64,000 nt of DNA from CAWUEZ02 sp963921355 (lineage in GTDB: Bacteria > Pseudomonadota > Alphaproteobacteria > Thalassobaculales > Thalassobaculaceae). Positions 44,828 to 52,602 of the stretch are shown here, one piece after another. A model generated the notes under the pieces. That model ran no database searches. It saw nothing but the letters and a program-made list of their open reading frames with translations, and was not told where the DNA came from. The stretch spans positions 4,030,001 to 4,094,000 of the forward strand of contig OZ001190.1 in assembly GCA_963921355.3 (NCBI GenBank). Direction: 5' to 3'. Every line of letters begins with the position of its first letter. The first letter of the stretch is position 1. A program made the position numbers and the translations under genes.

Positions 44828-45709
44828 TCAGGCCGAACCGGAAAAAGCGGCAAGGATCGCCGCCGTCATTTCGGCGATCAGCTCCTGGTCGCCGTCGCTC
44901 CGAGATCGGAGCAGCAGGAGGGAGTCCGCGACCTCCGGCATGGTCGGGGGCGGCACCGCCCGCAGGCCGGGCCGCAGCGATGCCTCAGGCAGGAGACCGA
45001 CCGCGATGCCGGCGTCGACCGCCGCCACGATGCCGGAGGTCGACTCGCTGGAATAGACGACGCGATGACGCCGGCCGGCCGCGTCGAGCGCCGCCATGGC
45101 CTGATCCCGCCAGGCACAGGCCTGGTCGAACACGGCGATCGGCAAAGGGTCGCGACCTTCGACACTGTGGTGTTCGGAGGACAACCAAAGGCGGCGAAGC
45201 CGGCCGAGCAGCACCGCATCCGGTTCTTCGCGTTCCGCATCGTAAACCGCGAGATCGAGCTCCCCCCGGCTCAAGGCCTCGGGGAACCCGGCGCTGAAGG
45301 CCCGGCGGACCGTCAGGTCGACCAGCGGGAACTGCCGGGCGAACCGCGCGACGGCGGCGGACAAGACGCTCTCCCCCCACTCATCGGGAATGCCGATCCT
45401 GAGCGCACCGCGCAGATCCTCGGTACGGATGGTCGCCACCGCCTCGTCGATCATCTCGACGACCCGCCGCGCCGACGGCACGAGGGCCTCGCCGGCGGCG
45501 GTCAGAGCAACGCCACGTCCGCGGCGTTCAAACACGGACCGCCCGAGCACGCGCTCGAGCTTCTTGATCTGAAGACTGGCTGCGGATTGGGAACGAAAGA
45601 TCCGTTTCGCCCCATCGGTCACGCTTCCTGTCTCCACGATTGCCAGGAACGTCCGGAGCAGATCGCTGTCGAGCCGGCCTCGATCGCCACTCTCATTTAA
45701 AAAACTCAT
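44828..45709 (-). CDS. LysR family transcriptional regulator
   Basis: This 293-residue LTTR has an N-terminal winged helix: DLLRTFLAIVETGSVTDGAK and SQSAASLQIKKLERVLGRSVF at about residues 16-60, with the recognition helix on SQSAASLQIKKLE. The substrate-binding domain (about 95-290) contains ALRIGIPDEWGES and ESTSGIVAAVDAGIAVGLLPEA. It is divergent from a permease gene over a 72-base AT-rich spacer with an inverted repeat, and is followed by the ThDP enzyme gene. It probably controls the permease and itself. Confidence 0.92.
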   Translation of the reverse strand: MSFLNESGDRGRLDSDLLRTFLAIVETGSVTDGAKRIFRSQSAASLQIKKLERVLGRSVFERRGRGVALTAAGEALVPSARRVVEMIDEAVATIRTEDLRGALRIGIPDEWGESVLSAAVARFARQFPLVDLTVRRAFSAGFPEALSRGELDLAVYDAEREEPDAVLLGRLRRLWLSSEHHSVEGRDPLPIAVFDQACAWRDQAMAALDAAGRRHRVVYSSESTSGIVAAVDAGIAVGLLPEASLRPGLRAVPPPTMPEVADSLLLLRSRSDGDQELIAEMTAAILAAFSGSA

Positions 45710-45718
45710 GTGTTATAT

Positions 45719-45735
45719 AAAAACTACTCGTTTTT
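45719..45735. promoter_or_regulatory. Candidate LysR operator in the divergent spacer
   Basis: AAAAAC-TACTC-GTTTTT is a perfect inverted repeat (6-bp arms, 5-base spacer) ten bases from the LysR start and about 45 from the permease start. LTTR sites usually have this dyad form with T-N11-A. The surrounding AT-rich spacer also contains the TTATATAA-like -10 region. Confidence 0.5.
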
Positions 45736-45781
45736 CAAATGTCTACACCTAGTGCATCCTCCGCCTGTTCAGGAGGACACC

Positions 45782-46807
45782 ATGACCGATGCCAGCACCT
45801 TAGGTCGCGCGACACTCACCAAACGCCGCGCCCTCTGGGCGACCAGTCTGATCACCGTCGTCGGGTTGGCGATCGCGTTTCCCGCGCAGGCGACGGACAC
45901 GGTGCTGTTCATCGTGTTCGGCTTCGTTCAGGTAGCCCCGCTCGTGATACCGGGCATCCTGATCTCCGCCTGGGTCACCGCCAGCGGCGCCGGGGGCTCG
46001 GTCCGCCGCCTGTTTCAGGGGCGCCTGCTGACATCCATTCTGATCGCGTCGGCAATCGGGGCGATCACACCGGTCTGCGGAGTTGCCGTCCTGCCGCTGA
46101 TGACCGGGCTCCTGGCTTCCGGGGTCCCTCTGGCCCCGGTCATGGCGTTCTGGCTGTCCTCCCCGGTGACCGATCCGGCCATGTTCGCCACCACGGCCGC
46201 CATGCTGGGCTGGCAGTTCTCCATCGGGAAGTCCCTCGCGGCATTCGGCCTCGGACTTCTCGGCGGTCTCGCCAACGTGGCGGTCAGCGCCCGAAGCTGG
46301 ATCGTCAGCCCGCTGCGCGACAGCAAGCTGGTCTCCTCTCTGGCCGGCGCCACAAGCTGCGGACCAAGCGGGTTCCGCGCCGATGTCTGGTCGGACGGGG
46401 CCCGCCGTCGGGTGTTCAGTCGGGAAGTCCTGGCCATGTGCGGGCTGATCGTGATCTGTCTCGTTCCGGCCTTCGCCGCCGAGCATCTGCTCAACCAACT
46501 GCTCGATCCACAGGCCCTCACCGCCTACCTCGGCGACGACAGCTGGTGGGCAATCCCGCTCGCCGTGTTCGTCGGGGCGCCGGCCTATATTGACGGTTAC
46601 GCGGCCCTGCCGCTGACCCGCGGTCTGATCGAGCACGGGATGTCCGCCGGCGCTGCCATGGCGTTTCTGGTCTCCGGCAGCGTGGTCAGCATCTGGGGAG
46701 CGATGGCGATCCTGCCGGTTCTGCGGCCGAAACCGTTCCTGCTGTACCTGTTGCTTGCCGTGCTCGGGTCACTGGCCGCCGGCTGGTCCTACGCGCTGGT
46801 CGCGTAA
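45782..46807 (+). CDS. Permease of the DUF318/ArsP_1 (PF03773-like) type
   Basis: This 341-residue membrane protein has eight to ten hydrophobic segments. It contains AIGAITPVCGVAVLPLMTGL and MAFWLSSPVTDPAMF, a version of the P-x-C-S-C-G and SP-x-x-NP motifs of this permease family, and a second half repeat with YIDGYAALPLTRGLIEHGMS. Some relatives export trivalent arsenicals, but many have no known substrate, and the SCG motif is altered here. ATG 45782 is preceded by CAGGAGGACACC. It is divergent from the LysR regulator, which probably controls it. Confidence 0.82.
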   Translation: MTDASTLGRATLTKRRALWATSLITVVGLAIAFPAQATDTVLFIVFGFVQVAPLVIPGILISAWVTASGAGGSVRRLFQGRLLTSILIASAIGAITPVCGVAVLPLMTGLLASGVPLAPVMAFWLSSPVTDPAMFATTAAMLGWQFSIGKSLAAFGLGLLGGLANVAVSARSWIVSPLRDSKLVSSLAGATSCGPSGFRADVWSDGARRRVFSREVLAMCGLIVICLVPAFAAEHLLNQLLDPQALTAYLGDDSWWAIPLAVFVGAPAYIDGYAALPLTRGLIEHGMSAGAAMAFLVSGSVVSIWGAMAILPVLRPKPFLLYLLLAVLGSLAAGWSYALVA

Positions 46808-46836
46808 CCTCTTGCTGAAGCCGCGGTGGCGCACCA

Positions 46837-46858
46837 ATTTATCGATCGTTCGGTTCAG
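46837..46858. promoter_or_regulatory. Candidate TetR operator upstream of the regulator gene
   Basis: ATTTATCGATCGTTCGGTTC plus AG matches the perfect palindrome at 47477-47498 at 17 of 22 positions and lies 18 bases before the tetR-family start. It is probably the autoregulatory site. Confidence 0.55.
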
Positions 46859-46876
46859 ATTCCGAAAGGTCATGCC

Positions 46877-47434
46877 ATGCCCGCTCCCCAGATGCCGAAG
46901 GAAGAGATCGTCGACCGCCTCGCCACTGTGTTTCGCGAGTTCGGATACGACGGCGCCAGCCTGAAGCTCCTGTCCGATGCCACCGGACTCGGTCGGTCGA
47001 GCCTCTACCACTACTTTCCAAACGGAAAGGAAGACATGGCCGCCGCGGTGCTCGCCAAGGCCGACGACTGGGGCCTGGAACGTCTGCGTCCGATCATCGA
47101 CGGAACCTTGCCGCCGGAGGAAAAGGCGCGACGGCTGGCGACAGAGCTCTCGGCTTTCTATCAGGATGGTGAGCGCGCCTGTCTTCTGGAACTGTTCACC
47201 ATCGGCAATGCCCGGGATCTGTTCGCCGAGAAGGTCGGTCAGCGGATGATCGGCATGGGCAAGATCTTCCAACGTATCGCTGAAGAAGCCGGAGTCGAGG
47301 CCGACGACGCACAAGTCAAGGCCGAGGAAGCGCTGATCGCGCTGCACGGGGCTCTCGTGGTGTCCCGAGCCACCGGAACCAACGCCCTCTTCAAGAGGGT
47401 TCTGGCGTCCCTGCCGGATCTCCTCACCCCTTAG
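46877..47434 (+). CDS. TetR/AcrR family transcriptional regulator
   Basis: This 185-residue repressor-type protein has an N-terminal HTH, KEEIVDRLATVFREFGYDGA then LSDATGLGRSSLYHYFPNGK (about residues 8-47). The C-terminal ligand domain is all-helical and includes CLLELFTIGNARDLF. It resembles the YxaF/LmrA-like subgroup. ATG 46877 is used because GAAAGG lies upstream and homology starts there. Two related 22-base dyads, one before this gene and one before the following glutathione transferase gene, indicate that it controls itself and its neighbour. The inducer is unknown but is likely an electrophile (inference). Confidence 0.9.
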   Translation: MPAPQMPKEEIVDRLATVFREFGYDGASLKLLSDATGLGRSSLYHYFPNGKEDMAAAVLAKADDWGLERLRPIIDGTLPPEEKARRLATELSAFYQDGERACLLELFTIGNARDLFAEKVGQRMIGMGKIFQRIAEEAGVEADDAQVKAEEALIALHGALVVSRATGTNALFKRVLASLPDLLTP

Positions 47435-47476
47435 AAAAATCGCCGGAAGAGTCTTGAATTCAAGTTTTCGATCGTT

Positions 47477-47498
47477 ATGTACCGATTGTTCGGTACAT
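47477..47498. promoter_or_regulatory. TetR operator before the glutathione transferase gene
   Basis: ATGTACCGA-TTGT-TCGGTACAT is a perfect 9-bp inverted repeat. It overlaps the probable promoter (ACATAATTTATAT) and lies 22 bases before the GST start, which has AAGGAG. A repressor bound here would block transcription. Confidence 0.75.
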
Positions 47499-47519
47499 AA
47501 TTTATATAAGGAGTGTCCA

Positions 47520-48119
47520 ATGTCCGATGCGATCACCCTCTACCGCCACCCGCTGTCCGGTCATTCCCACCGGGCCGAACTGTTCCTCTCGCTGCTGGGA
47601 CTGACCTACCAGCCGGTCAACGTCGACCTGATGACCGGCGAACAGAAGAAGGACCCCTTCATCAAGCTCAACCCATTCGATCAGGTCCCGGTCATCGACG
47701 ACGGCGGCACCGTCGTCAGCGACTCCAACGCCATCCTGACCTACCTGGCCACCAAGTACGATGACGGTACCCTCATGCCGCGCGATCCCGCCGGCGCAGC
47801 CGCTGTTCAGCGCTGGTTCTCGGTCGCCGCCGGCTAGGTTGCCCGGGGTCCGGCCGCCGCCCGGTTGGTCAAGGTCTTCAACGCGCCCTACGACCACGTC
47901 GAGACCCTGGCGATCGCCGCCAAGATCCTGACCCAGGTGGAGGACCACCTTAAGGACCGGCCCTATCTGGTGGCGGACCGACTGACCGCCGCCGACGTCG
48001 CCCTGTACTCCTATATCGCGCGGGCGCCGGACGGCGAGGTCGACCTCGCACCCTATCCGGCGATCCGTGGATGGCTCGACCGCATCGAGGCGCATCCCCG
48101 CTTCGTCCCGTTCGGCTGA
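47520..48119 (+). pseudogene. Glutathione S-transferase family gene with an in-frame amber codon
   Basis: The reading frame is intact over 199 codons except for TAG at 47835-47837 (codon 106). Before it: ITLYRHPLSGHSHRAELFLS, the thioredoxin-like GSH-binding domain with NPFDQVPVIDDGG and VVSDSNAIL. After it, in the same frame: VARGPAAARLVKVFNAPYDH and the helical domain with ADRLTAADVALYSYIARAPD. Relatives have Glu at this place (AAGE), so a single G-to-T change (GAG to TAG) explains the stop. The product would be truncated within the C-domain unless read through. It is expressed from a TetR-controlled promoter. A GTC/ATG alternative start after the stop is unlikely to give a functional enzyme. 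Confidence 0.88.
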
Positions 48120-48151
48120 CGGACACGCCGCGCACAAGACCGATCCAGGAG

Positions 48152-48179
48152 CCACCGCCGTGAATTGATCTGGCGGTGG
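48152..48179 (+). terminator. Hairpin between the GST gene and the fusion oxidoreductase gene
   Basis: CCACCGCC (48152-48159) and GGCGGTGG (48172-48179) form an 8-bp stem that can be extended by GGAG/CTCC. ATTGTCTTT follows about 15 bases later. It may attenuate read-through from the TetR-controlled promoter. The flank CGATCCAGGAGCC is nearly repeated at the real ribosome site of the next gene (CGATCAGGAGCC). Confidence 0.5.
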
Positions 48180-48216
48180 ATCTCCTCATCATTGTCTTTC
48201 GATCAGGAGCCGACCG

Positions 48217-50238
48217 ATGACCGACACGAAGAACGACAGCGTCTTCCATCCCGGCGAAATCGCCGTTCAGGAACGGGTCGGCGTGCGCGCGCACATGGCC
48301 GGCATCGGGTCCAGGAACATCCGCCGGTTCATGCCGGACCAGCATCGCCGGTTCTTCGAGGACCTGGACTTCCTGCTGCTCGGGACGGTCGACGACGACG
48401 GCCAGCCCTGGGCGACCGTCCTGACCGGTGATGCGGGCATGATCCGCTCGCCCTCACGGACCCGCCTCAGCGTCTCCGCCCTGCCCGAGGATGACGATCC
48501 GGCGCGCGCCGGGTTCACCATCGACAGGCCGGTCGGCGTCCTAGGCCTGATGCCGGAGAACCGCCGTCGCAACCGGATGAACGGCCGGGTCGTCGCCATC
48601 GATAGCCGCGGTTTCGATATCGAGGTCGCCCAGAGCTTCGGCAACTGTCCGCAGTACATTCAGACCCGTGAGCGCGTGGCGGCCGACCCGGCCCCGCGAC
48701 CGGCGGCCGAAGACCGCGCCACGCTGTCCGCCGAGGACATCCAGCGGATCACGGGGGCCGACACATTCTTCATCGCCAGCCGCTCGGCCGAGAGCGATGC
48801 GCTGGCCGCCGGTGTCGACGTCTCTCATCGCGGCGGGCGGCCGGGCTTCGTGAAGGTCGAGGAAGACGGCGCGCTCGTCTGGCCCGACTTCTCCGGCAAC
48901 CTGTTCTTCAACACACTGGGGAACCTGACCGTCGATCCCCGCGCCGGCCTGCTGTTCGTGGACTTCGCGACCGGCGACGTGCTGCAGATCGCCGGCGAGG
49001 CCGAGATCGTCTGGGAAGGCCAGGCACTTGAGGCGTTTCGGGGTGCGGAGCGGCTGGTTCGGCTGCGTCCGAACCGGGTCGTGCTGCGCCGGGCCGCGCT
49101 GGCGCTGCGGTTCGTCTTCAACGAGGCTTCGCCCGTTCTGAACGAGACCGGAACCTGGGACGAAGCTGACCGGGCGCTCGACGCGATCGCCCAGCGCGAC
49201 ACCTATCGCCCGTTCCGCATCGAGGCGGTCGTCGACGAGAGCGCGACCATCCGATCATTCCATCTGGCGCCGGCGGACGGGGCCAGCGTCGCCCACCACC
49301 AACCGGGTCAGTATCTGCCGATCCGCCTCGACATCCCGGGTCAGGACAAGCCGGTGCAGCGAACCTACACGGTCTCGAAAGCGGCCGACGGGCAGACCCT
49401 GCGGATCTCGGTGAAGCGCGAGGCCAATGGCGTGGCGTCCCGACATCTGCACCAAGCGCTCGGCGTCGGCGACACAGTCGAGGCGATGGCGCCGCGCGGT
49501 GCGTTCGTGCTCGACGAGGCGTCCCGACGCCCGGTGGTGCTGCTGTCGGCCGGGGTCGGGATCACCCCGATGATCGCCATGCTGTCGCAGATCGCCAGCG
49601 ACGCCGATACCGGTGGCCACCGACGGCCGGTCTGGTTCGTTCACGGCGCGCGTGACGGCGCGGAACAGGCGTTCAGGCCGTACCTGCGCGCGCTGGCCGA
49701 GCGGTTGCCAGAGCTAAGCCTGCACGTCGTCTACAGCCGGCCCAGAGAACAAGACCAGATGGGTGAGGCGTACCAGGAGACCGGCCGCGTCGATCTCGAC
49801 CTGCTGCGGCGCCTGCTGCCGTTCGGCGACTACGACTTCTACCTGTGCGGCCCGGGCGCGTTCGTGACCGACCTGCACAAGGGCCTGCGCGGCCTGAACG
49901 TGGCCGCGGACCGCATTCATTACGAGTTCTTCGGCCCGTCGGCGCCGATCGACGGCGACGTCGCGCCGACCGTTGACGCCGAACCCGCCGCCGTCACCCT
50001 GGCGACCAGCGGCCAGACCCTGGACTGGTCGCCGGCCGACGGAACCCTGCTCGACCTCGTCGAGGCCGCCGGCGTGGCGGTCGACTCCTCCTGCCGGTCG
50101 GGGCGGTGTGGCACCTGCGCCACCCGGCTGCTCGCCGGCACCGTCGGCTACGCCAAACCGACGGAAAGCCCGGCGCCCGACGGCCATGCCCTGGTGTGTC
50201 AGGCCCATCCGGTCGGGCCGGTCTCGCTCGACCTTTAG
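48217..50238 (+). CDS. Three-part fusion: PNPOx-like domain, ferredoxin-NAD(P) reductase domain, plant-type 2Fe-2S domain
   Basis: This 673-residue protein has three parts. Residues 1-310 form a PNPOx-like flavin domain (FEDLDFLLLGTVDDDGQPWAT, FIASRSAE, HRGGRPGFV, FFNTLGNL). Residues 330-565 form a flavodoxin-reductase-like module with QYLPIRLD, RTYTVSKA (FAD), LLSAGVGITPMIAML (NAD(P)) and YDFYLCGPGAFV. The end is a 2Fe-2S ferredoxin domain with CRSGRCGTCATRLL and a final Cys in ALVCQAHP. Electron flow NAD(P)H to FAD to 2Fe-2S to a flavin-bound partner or substrate is expected. ATG 48217 follows ATCAGGAGCCGACCG. It lies downstream of the TetR-controlled GST gene and may belong to the same stress response. 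Confidence 0.9.
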   Translation: MTDTKNDSVFHPGEIAVQERVGVRAHMAGIGSRNIRRFMPDQHRRFFEDLDFLLLGTVDDDGQPWATVLTGDAGMIRSPSRTRLSVSALPEDDDPARAGFTIDRPVGVLGLMPENRRRNRMNGRVVAIDSRGFDIEVAQSFGNCPQYIQTRERVAADPAPRPAAEDRATLSAEDIQRITGADTFFIASRSAESDALAAGVDVSHRGGRPGFVKVEEDGALVWPDFSGNLFFNTLGNLTVDPRAGLLFVDFATGDVLQIAGEAEIVWEGQALEAFRGAERLVRLRPNRVVLRRAALALRFVFNEASPVLNETGTWDEADRALDAIAQRDTYRPFRIEAVVDESATIRSFHLAPADGASVAHHQPGQYLPIRLDIPGQDKPVQRTYTVSKAADGQTLRISVKREANGVASRHLHQALGVGDTVEAMAPRGAFVLDEASRRPVVLLSAGVGITPMIAMLSQIASDADTGGHRRPVWFVHGARDGAEQAFRPYLRALAERLPELSLHVVYSRPREQDQMGEAYQETGRVDLDLLRRLLPFGDYDFYLCGPGAFVTDLHKGLRGLNVAADRIHYEFFGPSAPIDGDVAPTVDAEPAAVTLATSGQTLDWSPADGTLLDLVEAAGVAVDSSCRSGRCGTCATRLLAGTVGYAKPTESPAPDGHALVCQAHPVGPVSLDL

Positions 50239-50384
50239 GCAGGCAATCGAGGCTTTCGACCCCGAGAAACATACTCATCGGTTGCTGAAAAGACACATGG
50301 GTACGCGTTTTGGTGTTGCCAGGGCGGACACTCAGGGACACTCCGAAGCCGCTGCTGGAGATCCTTGAGACAGGAGGAATCCCC

Positions 50385-50843
50385 ATGAAAACCGTTGGTC
50401 TGACTTTGGGCGCGATGCTGATCGCATCTGCACCGGCGCTGTCAGCGGACCTGCCGCCCCTCGTTCCGCAACCCAGCCCTCAGCAAGTCGTCGACGAGCA
50501 CCTGGACGCCCTGAACAAGTGCGACTGGAGCCGGCTCATGGCGCAATATCCGCCGGAGGTTCTGATCGTCGTGGCGGACGGCGCCGCGTTCCGAGGCCGT
50601 GAGGCGGTCGGCGACCTCTTCGCAGGCTTCTGCAAGACGAAGGCCGAAGGGGACCTGCGAGGTCTGCAGTTCAAGACGTTGAGTGTGTTCACCGTCGAGG
50701 GAACTCTGAACGTTATCTGGGAAGCCGACGCCGACTTCCTGGCCGAACCGTACAAGGGGGCCGATGCCTACGTGACCAAGGACGGGTTCATGTACGCGCA
50801 GGTCACGACATTCGACGGCTCGAAGCTCAAGTTCAAAGAGTAG
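50385..50843 (+). CDS. Small secreted SnoaL/NTF2-like protein
   Basis: This 152-residue protein starts MKTVGLTLGAMLIASAPALSA, a Sec signal peptide cleaved near residue 21, and AGGAGGAATCCCC precedes the ATG. The mature part has QQVVDEHLDALNKCDWSRLM, FRGREAVGDLF, and alternating strands ending YAQVTTFDG, which is the alpha+beta cone of SnoaL-like polyketide-cyclase or nuclear-transport-factor-like proteins. No catalytic residues can be assigned. It follows the fusion oxidoreductase by about 145 bases on the same strand and is followed by a repeat cluster. Confidence 0.78.
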   Translation: MKTVGLTLGAMLIASAPALSADLPPLVPQPSPQQVVDEHLDALNKCDWSRLMAQYPPEVLIVVADGAAFRGREAVGDLFAGFCKTKAEGDLRGLQFKTLSVFTVEGTLNVIWEADADFLAEPYKGADAYVTKDGFMYAQVTTFDGSKLKFKE

Positions 50844-50887
50844 CGCGGCCGCTAGAGCGGATTGGACCCGGCAGAGGCTGCGCAGCG

Positions 50888-51103
50888 CCCTTCGACACGC
50901 CCCCGGATCAACCCCGCCCCGGATTAAATCCGGGGTCAATCCGGGGCGGGAATACGTTGAAGGATCGGCCTACCAATTCTCGTATGCCCGGACTTGTTCC
51001 GGGCCCTAGATGGACGCGCGCCGGAGCGCGAGAGATCGATCTCAACCGCTCCAGCGGCCCTGCACTGGGTCCCGGGTCAGGCCCGGGAAGTGCGGTGGTG
51101 TGT
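50888..51103. repeat. Cluster of palindromic repeats (classes A and B)
   Basis: This 298-base gap (50844-51141) contains no gene that I can support. It holds CCCTTCGACACGCCC (50888-50902, one class A arm), CCCCGGATT-A-AATCCGGGG (50917-50935) with an alternative longer 13-bp pairing to AATCCGGGGCGGG (50938-50950), a CCCGGACTTGTTCCGGG dyad near 50990, and CCCGGG-TCAGG-CCCGGG (51071-51087). Each can form a hairpin, and some may terminate the flanking convergent genes. Confidence 0.75.
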
Positions 51104-51141
51104 ATTGAACCGGGCGTATGCCCGCATCGAGTTCCACAGCG

Positions 51142-52452
51142 CTACTCCGCCTCCACCTGCTCCAGGCCGCACCAGTCGGCGACGAACCGGGCGATGGTCT
51201 TTGTCGCCGCGCGGATGGAGGAGACCCTCACGCGTTCGTCGAAACCGTGGGCGTTCTCGCATTCCGGGCCGTAGACCAGGCACGGCATGTCGGCGTAGAG
51301 CACGAACACCCGGCTGTCGATGTAGGCGGTCGAGATCCGGTCCTCGAGGGTCTTGCCGGCGACGGCGGCGTGGCTGCGCGCCAATGTCTGCTCGGCGTCG
51401 CTGTCGGGCTCCAGATCGTAACCCTCGGTGAAGAAACCGTTGAACTCGACCTCCGGCGGGCTGTTCGACAGGAACGGGTGGCCGGCCGCCGCCTGGCGCA
51501 GGGTGTCCTCGATGTCGCGGGCCATTTCCTGGGGCTTGATGCCGGGAAAGGTCGAGATCCGACAGTCGAAGCTGCACCAGGCCGGCACCGAGGACGCCCA
51601 GTCCCCACCCTCGATCTTGCCGACGTTCATGTTGATCGGATGACCCGCGTCGCCGTAGTGGCGGCTCTCGCCTTTGCGGGCGTTCCAGCGCGCCTCAAGC
51701 TCTTTCAGTGCCGTGATCAGATCGTAGGCCGCGAGAATGGCATTGGAGCCGCTGCCGGCCTGGGCGACGTGCACCGGATAGCCCCGGACATTCACCCGGA
51801 ACCAGATCACGCCCATGACCGCCCGGTTCAGATGCCCGGTGGTCGGTTCGCTGATCAGCGCCGCATCGGCCTTGTAGCCGCGCACCAGGGTCGAGAGCGC
51901 GCCGTTGCCGGTGCTCTCCTCTTCGCAGACCGACTCCAGATGAACGGTGCCGGCGGGCTGGTACCCGGCCCGCCTCAGGGCGTCGAGCGCGAACAGGTTG
52001 GCGACCACCCCCGCCTTCATGTCCCCCGCACCTCGACCGTACATCCAGTCGCCGTCGATCCGAGGTTCGAAGGGCGGGCTGGTCCACATGTCGAGCGGGC
52101 CGACGGGCACGACGTCGATATGGCCGTTCAGGATCAGCGACCGGCCGGTCGCGGTGCGCGGCCGGTGCGTGCCCACCACGTTCCAGGCGTTGGCGTAGTC
52201 GACGGCGATCGGCGAGAAACCCTCGTGGTGGCGAATCTCCTCCTCGCGCACCAGCCAGCGGTCCATGGCGTAGCCGCGCCGGTGCATCGCCTCGTACATC
52301 AGGTCCTGTGCCAGATGTTCCTGGCCACGGATCGACGGCCGCGCCACCAGTTCCTGGGTGAACGCGATCTGCGCGTCGAACCCGGCATCCACGGCCGCGT
52401 CGATCTCAGCGGCGAGAGCATCGGTCAGGGCGCCGGCGGCGATCGACGTCAT
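51142..52452 (-). CDS. ArgE/DapE family deacylase (M20 peptidase)
   Basis: This 436-residue zinc hydrolase has LILNGHIDVVPVGPLDMW (His, Asp), MYGRGAGDMKAGV (bridging Asp), VCEEESTGNG (catalytic and metal Glu) and PECENAHGFDE (final His). The dimerisation domain is inserted around residues 210-330. It removes an acyl group from an amino acid-like substrate, which cannot be specified. ATG 52452 with GAGGAGG ten bases upstream is chosen. The in-frame extension upstream to 53229 overlaps the divergent oxidoreductase gene and is a shadow. The divergent FAD oxidoreductase gene starts 150 bases away. Confidence 0.92.
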   Translation of the reverse strand: MTSIAAGALTDALAAEIDAAVDAGFDAQIAFTQELVARPSIRGQEHLAQDLMYEAMHRRGYAMDRWLVREEEIRHHEGFSPIAVDYANAWNVVGTHRPRTATGRSLILNGHIDVVPVGPLDMWTSPPFEPRIDGDWMYGRGAGDMKAGVVANLFALDALRRAGYQPAGTVHLESVCEEESTGNGALSTLVRGYKADAALISEPTTGHLNRAVMGVIWFRVNVRGYPVHVAQAGSGSNAILAAYDLITALKELEARWNARKGESRHYGDAGHPINMNVGKIEGGDWASSVPAWCSFDCRISTFPGIKPQEMARDIEDTLRQAAAGHPFLSNSPPEVEFNGFFTEGYDLEPDSDAEQTLARSHAAVAGKTLEDRISTAYIDSRVFVLYADMPCLVYGPECENAHGFDERVRVSSIRAATKTIARFVADWCGLEQVEAE

Positions 52453-52602
52453 GGCATTCCTCCTCGGCGACGGACAGCGGATGGTGGCGAAAGGATGAAA
52501 CGCCGGGGTCCGGATGCACAAGCCACCGGTTCGTCGGTTGACACCGGATCGCCGCCGTTCTGAGACTTCCAGGTCTAGCGACCAGCCAAAAGAACCGGAC
52601 GA

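Noticed and set aside
47835..47837. Pyrrolysine or other recoding at the GST amber codon
   Set aside because: No recoding gene or PYLIS-like structure is visible, and relatives have ordinary Glu here.
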